Shown: one piece after another, positions 25,492 to 35,685 of the stretch | Layout: every line of letters starts with the position of its first letter | How positions within the stretch are numbered: the first letter of the stretch is position 1 | Assembly (NCBI GenBank): GCA_964036155.1 | Contig: OZ038422.1 | Location: 82,111,201 to 82,175,200, forward strand | From: Diploscapter coronatus | Taxonomy: Eukaryota; Nematoda; Chromadorea; Rhabditida; Rhabditidae | DNA length: 64,000 nucleotides | Direction of reading: 5' to 3' | The notes under the pieces: generated by a model | Told to the model about the DNA's origin: nothing | The model's input: the letters and a program-made list of their open reading frames with translations, nothing else | The model's database searches: none | Position numbers and translations under genes: made by a program

Positions 25492-26813
25492 CTAACTAAT
25501 AATACTTATATTTACTTCTCCAACAATTTTCCATCTATTAGTTTGTGGATCGTATTCTTCAATAGCGTCACAGAAGTTCATCGCATAGTATAAACCATCA
25601 CTTCTTTTCTCAATATTTTGAAATCTAAGTTAACGAATATTTCGCATAAATATATGCAAAATCCCAGCTCACCCTCCGATTGCATATAATTTCCCGCTAG
25701 CGACAATGAACGAATGATGCTCTCTTGCATAATTCATATCAGCGATTTGAGAAATTCGACTGGCAACTGGAGCTGAGGGGTCGAAACACAGACAGGATTT
25801 TAATACTTGACCACTAAATATATAATGATGCATTATTTATCATACAAAATTAACGACTTCAATCCTCCAGTTATGTAAATTCTTCCATTTAGAGATGCAG
25901 CTCTGGAAGAACCTCGCCCTTCTGGAATCTCTCCAATTTCTTCCCATTCCCGTTCATCGTCTGATAATCGATATATCTTTCTACTATTTTCTCCATCAAT
26001 AACTGAATATCCATAATTACAATAATGAATATGCTATAATGTGACCGTATAAAGCTTCATCGCATGTTATTGTTTGAACATCACTAATTGGAAAAGGAAA
26101 AACAGGTCCTTTTCGCCATCCTCCATCTATTAAAACCTGAATAAATAATTTCATGGACTTTCATTCGATCTTCTTACATCAACTCGATTCGTATCTTTCT
26201 TTGTTCTAGGATCCTCTCCACCCAAATGATACAATTTATCTTTAAAATAAGCGACAGATGCCCATTTACGCCACTCAGGAGGATCTGGACCTGTAAAATT
26301 CTTTGAATCGATCATTCATGGATTTGTTGATAAGACCTTTTGAAAGTTGTCGAGTATTCAAGTCATATATTTCAAATGATGGCTTACTTATGTCATTAAT
26401 CCCAAAAATCTGAAAATTTGATAAATTATTCAAAATAACAAACATAAGAATTTACTTTATTCTGTGTATTTGCTACTTGAGATGGCAGATACCAATTGTG
26501 GAATTGTACAATCTCTTTTACCGAGCAGGTAGGTGAGTTGAACAAGCATATTCTTCCTTCATATGTACCAGTATTATTTTGATAAAGCACTAAATCATTA
26601 CGAATCGTTTCAAAGTCTCTTACTTGGCTTTCAACATAATTTCTTACGATGGAATAAAATTTTCCTCTCGAACACTATCTCGAGTACTATCGGCAGATGT
26701 TTCTTTATTATTTGCATCATCCGCCTATTAGTCCAGGCCAATTGTCCCAGGTCTTTGAATTCGGGATATTGGCAGATCAACAATATCATTTCGACTGGTA
26801 AATTGGTTAACAT
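25492..26813 (-). CDS. F-box/kelch protein copy B, with an apparent frameshift
   Basis: F-box proteins link substrates to SCF ubiquitin ligases; kelch repeats usually form the substrate-binding propeller. The ATG at 26811-26813 opens a 60-residue frame with an F-box core (LPVEMILLICQYPEFKDLGQ then LAWTNRRM). The following kelch part (VESQVRDFETIRNDL onward) is in another frame. One extra base near 26655-26670 relative to copy C separates them, and no intron with consistent phase was found to repair it. Seven further exon blocks encode kelch units (WASVAYFKDKLYHLGG, IYITGG, KLYAIGG, YDPQTNRWKIVGEV), ending at TAG 25492-25494. Either this is a pseudogene, or I have misread an exon boundary, or two proteins are made. 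It is clearly diverged from copies A and C (roughly 85% by eye). Confidence 0.5.
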
Positions 26814-28318
26814 CTTTGTTAAGAGATCTAAACAAACACCATAGTATTATTTCAAAATGAAAACAGTAAAAGAATATTGATTGAGTGAGAAAGTCTGCAA
26901 TTAATGAGTTTGAAATTGATTATTGAAGAAAGGGAAATGAAACTACTAAATTGATGCGTCGCAATTTTTATCAGACTAGAAATCGATTCCTAAACACGGC
27001 TTATCATTTAACTTACTCTAAAGTTGTGTAAATTTGATAGCAAGATAATTGATATTTAAAGTATTTTTTATTGAGAATTGATATTGAGGTGTGCCAAGCT
27101 CATACGATATTTCATAGATTAAAACAACATTTGCATAATCCCAATAATGCCACTGTTTCAGGTGCTCGCTAAAAGTATTGATATTTCTAGCTTGGTTATT
27201 AATCATAGTATAAATTTTGGTCTATTTTATTTTTGATTCTATATTTCGTTTTTCCATCTTCGACTATTTTCTAGGAAATAATAACGAGTCTAGTAATGAG
27301 AGTTTATTTAAAAAGTGAATCAATCCAAGATTACCAACCACCTATAGCCACGGGAGTCATCTACCTGTTGCATATTGTATGTGAGTGAGATATTATTATG
27401 CATATTGATTTTACTTTTCCCGATAAATGTAATCTTAGATATCCCTCTCTCTTAGTATCTTTGTTGAGTGTGTCTGTCTGTGCACGCTTGGTTCTCAGCA
27501 GCTATCCATGATAACCCTCATAAACCATATATGGCTGGAAAAGAAATCTTTGCCTGATGTGCAACGTAAAAACTCGATTGATTTTAGATTGAAAATTCGG
27601 TACTTATACTTGCAAAGCGGTTTTAACCTGATGAAGAGTGTTGACTGTCAAATATAAATAAAAAATTGGCATGACTTGCAAATGGAGTATAAAAGGGAGA
27701 ATTCAATACAACTTCCGATAGAGGATGGAGGATCATGTTGCATGTATTCATGGCTATTTTCACTCTAATCTTTTTTTCTGAACCATCCCTAACATTCTAG
27801 GTCATTTTCTATAGTTAAGGGGGTTTTTCAGGAAAAAATTCATAGAAACATTGTAGTAAATCGAATTGGGCTCAAATTCTGGGAATATATGATGGATATG
27901 TAAGGCAATATGTGAGGTAAATTTGAGTTCGATTGGTTCAAGTATAGCCGATACGGAACCATAAAACGCGAAGTGCGCCTATAATTTTGAGACATACCTT
28001 ATCTGCTTATTTCTTGATCGAATATCATTTCTCATTTAATTTTGTCAAAATCAGTCCTACGGAGGACGATCGTCAGAAATCCTTTGCGACTTACCCCCTT
28101 ATAGTTTATTTTCATCTGACGAAAGTGCTCCCTAGGTTTGTTTTGAAATTAAATATTTTAAAGAATAGTTATTTTAGTTGCAATTTTTTTTGTCTTTATT
28201 AGATGTCTTCGAGAGTTGTTTTAGCATGTTTATTGGAATTTTTAATAATAGTCGAATAAAGATCAAATTCATAAAATATAATATGCCGAATAAAAGGGTT
28301 ACATGGCATTAAACTGGG
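26814..28318. other. Spacer between kelch copies B and C
   Basis: AT-rich spacer without a recognisable gene. The segment about 27812-28105 begins CTATAGTTAAGGGGG and ends CCCCCTTATAG, so it may be a decayed element with short inverted ends, but the match is short. From about 28170 it belongs to duplicated unit C. Confidence 0.4.
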
Positions 28319-29825
28319 TTATTCCAAGTTTAGTGTTCCGAACTCTCGCCATTTATTCGTTTGTGGATCGTATTCCTCGATTGAATTACAGAAATTTTGT
28401 CCGAAAAATTTTTGATATCTATGTTAACAAATATTTGGTATAAAGATATGCAAAATCTCAGCCCACCCTCCGATTGCATACAATTTCCCGTTAGCGACAA
28501 TGAGCGAATGATCATATCTTGCATAATTCATATCAGCGATTCGAGAAATTCGACTACCAACTGGAGCTGAGGGGTCGAAACACAGACAGGATTTGAATAT
28601 ATCAGCACCGCTAAATATATAATGATACATTATTTATCATACAAAATTAACAACAATCGTCCTTCAGTCATGTAAATTTTTCCATTTAGCGATGCAACTC
28701 CGAAAGAACGTCGTCTTTCTGGAATCTCTCCGATTTTAATCCATTTCTGTTCATTGTCTGATAACCGATATATCTTATTACTATCCAATCTATCAATAAC
28801 TGAATATCCATAATTACATTAATGAATATGCTATAATGTGACCGTATAAAATTCCATCGCATGTTATTGTTTGAGCAAGTCTAATTGGAAGAGGAAAAGC
28901 AGGTCCTGTTTCCCATTCTCCATCTATTAAAACCTAAATAAATCATTTCATGGACATTCATTCGATTTTCTTACATCAACTCGATTCGTATATTCCTCTG
29001 ACTCTGGAATCTTTCCACCCAAATGATACAATTTATCTTTAAAATAAGCGACAGATGCCCATTGACGCCATTCAGGAGGATCTGGGCCTGTAAAATTCTT
29101 TGAATCGATAATTTATGGATTTGTTGAGCAGACCTTTTGAAATTTGCCGAGTATTCAAGTCATATATTTCGAATGATTTCCCAAATGGGTTAATTCCAAA
29201 AATCTGCAAAATAAAAAATTATTCCAAATAATGAGCATAAGAAGTTACTTTATTCTGTGTAGTTGCTACTTGAAATGGCCAATACCAATTGTGGAATTTT
29301 GTAATCTCTTCTACTGAGCAGATAGATGAGTTGAACAGGCCTATTCTTCCTTCAGTTTTATCATTATTTCGATAATGAACTAAATTATTATGAATCGTTT
29401 CAAAGTCTCTTACTTGGCTTTCGACATAATTTCTTACGATAAAATAAGATTTTATGCGAATTATTGAATGAGTTGTCTCCACCGATCTGCAAATTATTGA
29501 TATTTCGGGTTCATTTAGATTCTGTTATTAATCAACGAGATTTCAATTTCTTTCTAAAATTATCACTTCCATTTTAGTAATGAGTTATTTATTTTCAAAA
29601 TGCAAAGAAACGAAACTTTGGACCGCCCTCATCAAATCCTCCAACGGTTTATGATGGATTGAAGCCTTGCGGTATTTTTTAGACAGAAATCATTCATGAG
29701 TGGAGACCCTGGTTGCGCCTTCTCTCTAATGAACAAGAGATGATGATTTTAGAGAATTTTCAATCGTTTGGATGTATTCAAAAATCATGACCGTGAATTC
29801 AATGGACGAAAAAATGTTAGCAAAA
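28170..29825. repeat. Duplicated unit C (partner at 23450-25130)
   Basis: Direct repeat of unit A, including non-coding flanks on both sides of the kelch copy. The right flank (about 29490-29825) matches about 24803-25130. The MITE at 25226-25369 has no counterpart here. Confidence 0.8.
28319..29486 (-). CDS. Kelch-repeat protein copy C, N-terminus not found
   Basis: The intact member of the local family. Blocks on the minus strand run from 29486 down to a TAA at 28319-28321, with no internal stop and with phases that agree. The first block (29249-29486) gives SVETTHSIIRIKSYFIVRNY followed by VESQVRDFETIHNNL. It opens directly after a TTTGCAG acceptor without an ATG, so an upstream exon is needed. 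The F-box seen in copy B is not visible upstream, so that exon is either far away, diverged or lost. Kelch units: PPEWRQWASVAYFKDKLYHL, FGVASLNGKIYMTEG (degenerate GG), KLYAIGG, and the last YDPQTNKWREFG. A partial propeller of about six units is expected. Likely role is substrate recognition in an SCF-type ligase if an F-box is attached. Function is inferred from copy B. Confidence 0.6.
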
Positions 29826-30090
29826 TTGAAAATTCGGCAGACGTCTTCTCGATATCACAACTTTCTATGAGATTATATCGATTGAGCCGAAATTTCGCAT
29901 GCACAAAACATGTAAAAATGTAAATTTTCATAGTTTCAGCTCAATCCAACAAGTGCAGAAGTCAGGATCGAAATCAAATTCAATATGAAGGTGATTCAAA
30001 ACTTTTTTCCGCTCTGTACCTTTCTTAAATGCCATGTATAAATGCAACTATCTACATGTTAGATTGCTTATTATGATAATATGGTAATGA
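29487..30090. other. Spacer between kelch copy C and the orphan secreted-protein gene
   Basis: The left half is unit-C flank. The rest is AT-rich with no open frame of interest. Confidence 0.4.
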
Positions 30091-32736
30091 CTATTCACTC
30101 ACGGCTTTGTTTAGATGTACTTCGAATTGTTGCATGTTGAGAAGAACCAAAGAGTCGAACGGTTCAGTGGTGTCGAAGAACCGTTTGAAGTCCTCGTCGT
30201 AAAGCTGAGCCGACTTGGCAACCAACTTCCTGCCCGCCCATCCAACACTCGCCACTTTCTTCTCGATCAACTCTTCAAGCGTCATTCCTTTAGGAACGGT
30301 TTCGACAAGCGCTTTATTTTGTGCAGAGCTGTCATCCACAAGTTTGATGGAAACCTTGACCTCTCCCATTTTGCCTAAATTATTTCCTCGATATTGAATA
30401 TGAAAATAATGCAAATAAAATTAGAGTGAATGTCAGGAAAAATCAAAGTGATGCGGGACAGGAATCCTTCTATTTGGCTAATTTTTACATATCTTATACC
30501 GTTTTTACGTTGATCACCATGAGAATCAGTGTGAACAACTACTAGATATATGAAAATTAGCCAAATCTGAGGACCCTCGGTCCACCGATTGTGGTTCTTA
30601 TTTTGACATTCATTCTTAAATTAGTGCCTACCAGAAGAGTTGACTGAACCTGATTGTCCACCCTAAAATCTTAATCAATGGTGGTTAGAAAAAGCGATTT
30701 TGATAGTTCGGTTTATTTTTAAAAAAAAAATCATCTTACATTCTTTGATTCGCTATCATCTTCGATACCCTTCTTGATTTCCACCCATTGATCGACAATT
30801 TCTCTGGGATATTTATTCAGAATTTCTTCAACTCGAGATTTAACTTCGGAAGAGTCTGTTCTATTTAATGCTGGATCATAAGTCAGGTCTTGTATTGCAT
30901 ATTCGAGTTCTTTAACCTAAATTTTGGATTACTATATTAATTGTTGATAAGAAAATATTCGAAATCTGACGATAATAAAGTAGTGAACAAAAGTGTGGAG
31001 ACATCTTATCATATCTGCATGCACTTTCATCCACTCGCCCAGCCTTTTGCACTTATCGGATTAAACTGATATTTTGCACAAATAAGGGCAAATGTAAAAA
31101 AAGACCTATAAATATGTCAAGTTTCAGATGAGTTCAATAAATACATAGTCTGGACTAAATTTCAACAAGATATGAGGGTGACTCAATGCTTTTATCTACT
31201 ATTTATTTACCTCCTCAGGTGCACGAAGTTCTTGAAATCGCTTTATAAATTCATCAGTATTTTTGATAAGTTGTTCATAGCGCTTTCTTACGCCACTCTT
31301 AATGATATTTCATAAGTATATTAATATAAGGTTGATCAATAAGTCTTTTCCCACTTTCGTCCTTCCGTCATAACTAAAGACTGATAAATACTAATATGGA
31401 AAGGGTTACTGTATATTAGAGTACAGTACCTAAGCTTGCCATAGATGATGTTTTCAAGTTTTCATATGTTGCTTATCAAATTTTAGCAAGAATAATTGTG
31501 ATAGGGTCTATACAGAACGATTTTACTTTTTCGCCCAATTCTTCAACGAATAATGGAAAGATATTATCGGAAATGCAATTGAGTCTTAAAATGACAATTG
31601 TCACATTTCTGGTCAATATTTTTCCATAAGCATAGTAAAGAGGGATTCGGATATCTATTCGATAATCAGCTGATAGCCTTCTATCATTATTGTTAACATT
31701 TGGTTTTTTGACAATCTGTTTAAAGGAAGAAAAAAGTTATAGAAAATTTTCTCGAAAGTGGGAAAAGACTTATTAACCAACCTTATAGAATTATATTGGT
31801 TATTGACTACCCATGCTTGTTCTTCATTTAACCCATTTGGGTTTCCATTTGCGTTGGATAAACGATATAATTTTAGCATTAGGGGTTTTATTTGATTTAG
31901 TCTTCGTGATTGAGAAAAATGCGTTATTTGAATAACTTGCCACATCTAAATTAATTTATGAGATTATTTACTATTTGATTAATAATTTTCAGACTTACTT
32001 GTTTCGCTAACTCAAGTTGATCTTCCGGAAGCGTAATTTTAAAGTCAACTTTTCTAGTTTCTTCTAAAAATATATTTTAATAATATTATGTGAATAGTAA
32101 CAATTTAACAAAAATATCATTTTCTAACTTAGTTGTACACCTTTATATTTGTTTGATATTTTCAAATGACATAAAAGTAGTATGCAAATTTAGGTGAGCG
32201 AATAAACGAATTCTATATCAGAAGAAATAATAATGCCAGATAAGTTATTTCTATTCATCCTAAAATAGTATGCAGAAATAGTTTACAACCAAAAATATTG
32301 TATTGTCGATGCTCGATTAATTGAGACGAAATAGGACGGAGGCCTTCCTTTATCCACATATTTTAGCCCTCGAATGCACAGGCAGACGACATTTCTTCAT
32401 TGATAATTCCTTTTATCTTCATTATTTTATCGAAATTTTGGCAGCAATCAATTAGCTATTATTTTTCTCTATCGATATCGATAAAAATTAATTGACAAAT
32501 TATCGATAGTTGCAACTAAAACACGAAAATAAATGATCGAAAAAGCGATCAAATGCTCGTCTCAAGTAATCGGTCATTCATAATATACAATGTATACCTT
32601 TATCAGTTGTATACGATTACAATTCATGTTGATTATGTGAAAAATTCTTACTTTCTGCTATTTCCTCGATTGTGTCCATTAGTGAGTATCTAACGATAAG
32701 TAAGAAAAATAAAACGCCAAAATATTCACGTGTCAT
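30091..32736 (-). CDS. Unrecognised probable secreted protein, seven exons
   Basis: I do not recognise this protein. Seven exons (minus): 32652-32736, 31999-32063, 31811-31945, 31211-31297, 30740-30916, 30632-30662 and 30091-30374. They join without a phase conflict to 287 residues, which strongly supports the gene. The start MTREYFGVLFFLLIVRYSLM is a short basic end plus a hydrophobic core, so a signal peptide or single membrane anchor is likely. The middle is helix-prone and charged (RKRYEQLIKNTDEF, VEEILNKYPREIVDQWVEI), then a short GS-rich link (GGQSGSVNSSG). The last exon holds a compact 90-residue part, MGEVKVSIKLVDDSS through FDSLVLLNMQQFEVHLNKAV, with alternating strands and helix that could be a small beta-grasp-like domain. 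That exon begins right after an acceptor and could alternatively be a separate 90-residue gene starting at its own ATG. The third intron carries a mariner-like insertion. Confidence 0.6.
30473..30566. mobile_element. Small inverted-repeat (MITE-like) element
   Basis: About 94 bases whose ends are inverted copies (TTTGGCTAATTTTTACATAT and its near reverse complement at 30545-30566). It lies in an intron of the orphan gene. No clear target-site duplication. Confidence 0.5.
31325..31787. mobile_element. Mariner-like MITE in an intron
   Basis: TATA-flanked ends read AAGGTTGATCAATAAGTCTT at the left and the near-exact inverse ending ACCAACCTT at the right. The inverted arms are about 33 bases (31327-31359 and 31753-31785). 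The terminal AGGTTGGTCAATAAGT pattern and TA flanks resemble Tc1/mariner ends. The 395-base interior has no transposase frame. The element lies inside the third intron of the orphan secreted-protein gene and does not break its coding frame. Confidence 0.75.
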
Positions 32737-33010
32737 TTCGATCTGTAAATTTAGATGGAACAAAGATCCAGAATAAAATTTTACTTCTGAAAAATGGAAT
32801 GTTTGGAACTTGTCGTTGATTCTTCGAATGAACTGATTGCGCACCCAACACAATCATTACCTGCAAGAATCGTCAGAACTGTCACCATCGTTAATCAACG
32901 TTTACTAATGTCTGTTGATATAATCGAAATGACATTTGTGAGTTTGCTGGAAATGGTGAGAGAATTAAAGTATGTAGGCTGCTTCAAGTTTAGCGGATAG
33001 TCAAGCAAAC

Positions 33011-33805
33011 TATAGTCTATCCTGAGTAAGTGAATACTGCATACATTTTGCAACTTTGCTCGCTCAGGCTCCGCCCACTTTTTCCTGCTCTGCCGAATTG
33101 CATGATTCCCCATTTTCAAATGATTTTTTTCGGTTTTTCTTGACATTTTCGCGAAAAATCTTTATAATTATATCCTAATTATCTCTCTAATTGACTAATT
33201 AACTCTGTAGAGCAATGCTTCATCGATTTTCCATCGTTTTGAGGCATTTTATCGTCAGAAATGACGTTTTTAATTTTTCAAGTTTGAAAACGAAAAGTAG
33301 TTAGTTTATTGTCTCCAACTAATTGAATATTGCACCTGATTAACCAGATAATTGACCAATTAACTCTCTTTAATGTTTGCTGTTCATTTTTCTTGTTTTT
33401 CTAGCGATTTTTCCTCGCAAATCAGGACCCATTTTCATCGAGTCCATTGTCGGTTCATCCAAGATGCAGATGTTGCCATCGTCACCAGACCGTTAGAATT
33501 ACAAGTTGATGGACAAACAAACAGTCGCTTATCAGATGTTTTCATGAAAATGTCAAATTTGCACGAAAAATACGAAATTTCGATCGAAAAATGAACAACA
33601 AACACTAAAGAGAGTTAACTGGTTAATTAGAGAGATAACTATGATATAATTATAAAGATTTTTCACGAAAATGTCAAGAAAAACCGGAAAAATCATTTGA
33701 AAATGGGGAATCATGCAATTCGGCAGAGCAGGAAAAAGTGGGCGGAGCCTGAGCGAGCGAAGTTGCAAAATGTATGCAGTATCCACTTACTCAGGATAGA
33801 CTATA
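33011..33805. mobile_element. 795-bp element with ~195-bp terminal inverted repeats
   Basis: The left arm about 33011-33206 (TATAGTCTATCCTGAGTAAG...) and right arm about 33609-33805 are reverse complements with only scattered mismatches. The core is about 400 bases with a further nested inverted piece (33352-33390 against 33590-33625). The outer ends are TATAG/CTATA, consistent with a TA target. There is no long open frame, so it is a non-autonomous fold-back element. Confidence 0.88.
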
Positions 33806-33836
33806 GCTGGTCGTTGGAATATCACTAATTTATTAT

Positions 33837-33858
33837 CCCAAGTTTGGGTAATTAAACC
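33837..33858 (-). other. SL1 spliced-leader-like sequence
   Basis: On the minus strand it begins GGTTTAATTACCCAA, identical to the first 15 bases of the nematode SL1 leader. It then diverges (ACTTGGG instead of GTTTGAG). The expected donor GT and Sm-binding site do not follow; instead the sequence runs within about 30 bases into the end of the 795-bp inverted-repeat element. It is best read as a fragment of an SL RNA gene or a retrocopied leader, not a working SL gene. Confidence 0.5.
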
Positions 33859-34044
33859 GTAAAACGAAAAATGATAAATTATAAATAAAAAAGTAACACA
33901 GAATTTTCCTTCTAAAATGACGATTTAGAAGTGGAAGTAACCCTATTTAAATGAAGTATCAAGTTGAGATTCCGTATCGGAAATACAAATTGAATAAAAC
34001 TAAAATTAAGTGATGAAGAAAAAGAAAATGATTCATGGAAGACA

Positions 34045-34188
34045 AGAATTAAGAATTAATGAGAAGATAAAGAGTTTGACAAAATGGCTGGTGGTCCCTA
34101 GAAAAAGCCAGAATTATGATTCTCAGGTCGAATACAGTTAGTTAACACTAAAAAACCTCGGAAAGACAACACTTACCACTGGTCACCC
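34045..34188 (-). repeat. Right copy of the inverted repeat bounding the island
   Basis: Reverse complement of 22991-23135. The match includes CTGAGAATCATAATTCTGG and GACCACCAGCCATTTTG. Together the two copies enclose the F-box/kelch array, the orphan gene and all the strong inverted-repeat elements. Confidence 0.7.
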
Positions 34189-34766
34189 CCCTCTCTATAG
34201 AGTTGATTCTTACCAAGACTCGGTCTTAAAATAATTTCGTGATCTTGCAAATTTGTGGATCAATTATTATTCTCGCTTGTGATATTCTTGCTCGTTCTAA
34301 ACCATATGGCAAGCATAAACAAATTTTATATTATAATAAAGATTTTTATGCCAGTTATAGAGCTTGTTATTGCACTTAGATAAATGCTAAGGTCTGATAA
34401 TTAATTTATTTCATGAAGATCACCTACCCACAACACAAGCTTGTATCGAAGACTTCTTGTGTTCCTTTTATCACTAATTGCATCATTGCAAATATCTCGA
34501 CGACGCAACTGGAATTCGTTACTGATTGAAGAAGACATTAGCGTTTCATAATGTATTCTTCTTCCATTTTGCTTCGTCTTCGGCAGACCAGTTCCCGCTT
34601 TCCATTCCCATTTCTGGCTTATCACTGTCTCTTATCACAGCTTTTTCATTTATCTCATCCAGTTGGCCGTCAGCTTGAAACGAGTGGCTGCGCGAGGAGA
34701 TGCGAAGGCAGAAAAATAATAACATTGCGAGGCTGAGACTGGACGAGAAAAGGCATAATTTCCTGC

Positions 34767-35685
34767 ATGCCAAACGGGATAACTTATTTCGTACTTTTCA
34801 TTGTATCACTGATTAGGTGAGAATCTTCAAACTAAATTATCGAAATTTTCAAAGATGACATTTTGTGATCTTCGTGAATATCTTTCTATCTTTCTAAGAA
34901 ATTTTTTTATCACATCTATCCTGCTACAATCCAAAAATTTCAGCTCAATCGACTGCACAAAATGGAAACGTCAAATCTGGTCCCCAGGAATGATCAGTTG
35001 GTCTTTCCGAGATCCCTTTCAACTCGTTAGAAGTCGTGAGAAACGAAATGCAGTAAGGTAGTCAAATTGTATTCACAAGTTTCACCTACTGAGCGAATTT
35101 AGGGCGATTTTAAAAAGTTCGTTCGATCAATGAGAGAAAGCTCTCGGTGGATACTTGCTGTTCACCGAGAAGCCGGATCGGAAGTTCGAGCTGACAAGCG
35201 ACAAGCCGAATAGTGTGAACATCGATATCTACTTTGCTCGAGGGTATCATGGATGCAAAGAGGTGCTAAATAAATAATTCACAGAACATGAATATCCCGA
35301 ATGAAATGTCAAAATTAGGCGATGGACGGACGTGGCGGCATCGTTGCGCATTCCAAGTTCCCCCCAAAAGGCGTCTTGCACTTGGATGCCGATGAACGAT
35401 GGGCGATAGATGGAAAGCGTGGAGTCGATTTGAGATACGTAAGAAGAAAAAACAAGTTTTATGACTTTTCCATAACTTTAGACGCTTCTCCATGAGATAG
35501 GGCATCTGCTTGGAATGCGACATCTAATTCGCAAAGACGCGATCATGAATCCAGAATATCGGTATGGAAAAATGATGACGGCATCAAACTCAAAACTTTT
35601 TAGAGCGACATCTGAGACTCCGAAGTTGAGTTACTTCGATCGAAGAGCCTTATATCGTCTGTACCAATTGCACAAGTATCAATGA
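34767..35685 (+). pseudogene. Matrix metalloproteinase without prodomain, one in-frame TGA
   Basis: Zinc endopeptidase of the MMP/matrixin family. Six exons: 34767-34816, 34944-35057, 35103-35262, 35319-35438, 35482-35561 and 35604-35685, 201 codons before the stop. A signal peptide (MPNGITYFVLFIVSLI) leads straight into the catalytic domain (SIDCTKWKRQIW), so no propeptide or PRCGxPD cysteine switch is present. Metal ligands are complete: AHSKFPPKGVLHLDADERW for the structural sites and HEIGHLLGMRH for the catalytic zinc, followed by the Met-turn (IMNPEYR). There is no hemopexin domain. At 35139-35141, exon 3 has TGA in the context SFDQ-stop-EKALGGYLL, exactly where MMPs have Trp. An alternative acceptor after CAATGAGAG (exon from 35144) would skip it in frame but delete 14 residues. 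It could be a pseudogene, a sequence error or an alternatively spliced gene. Confidence 0.75.

Larger units (their letters stand above)
32737..34766. other. Intergenic region between the orphan gene and the MMP gene
   Basis: Contains the 795-bp inverted-repeat element, the SL1-like fragment and the right island repeat. Apart from these I see only short minus-strand frames at 34401-34725 that I do not trust as genes. Confidence 0.5.

Noticed and set aside
27812..28105. Short inverted ends (AAGGGGGT/ACCCCCTT) suggesting a transposon
   Set aside because: Only about 8-12 bases match and there is no target duplication, so it is mentioned only within the spacer description.
34401..34773. Minus-strand frames upstream of the MMP, one with a short hydrophobic start
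   Set aside because: No ATG extends the hydrophobic part properly, the two frames cannot be joined by consistent splice sites, and no family is recognised.
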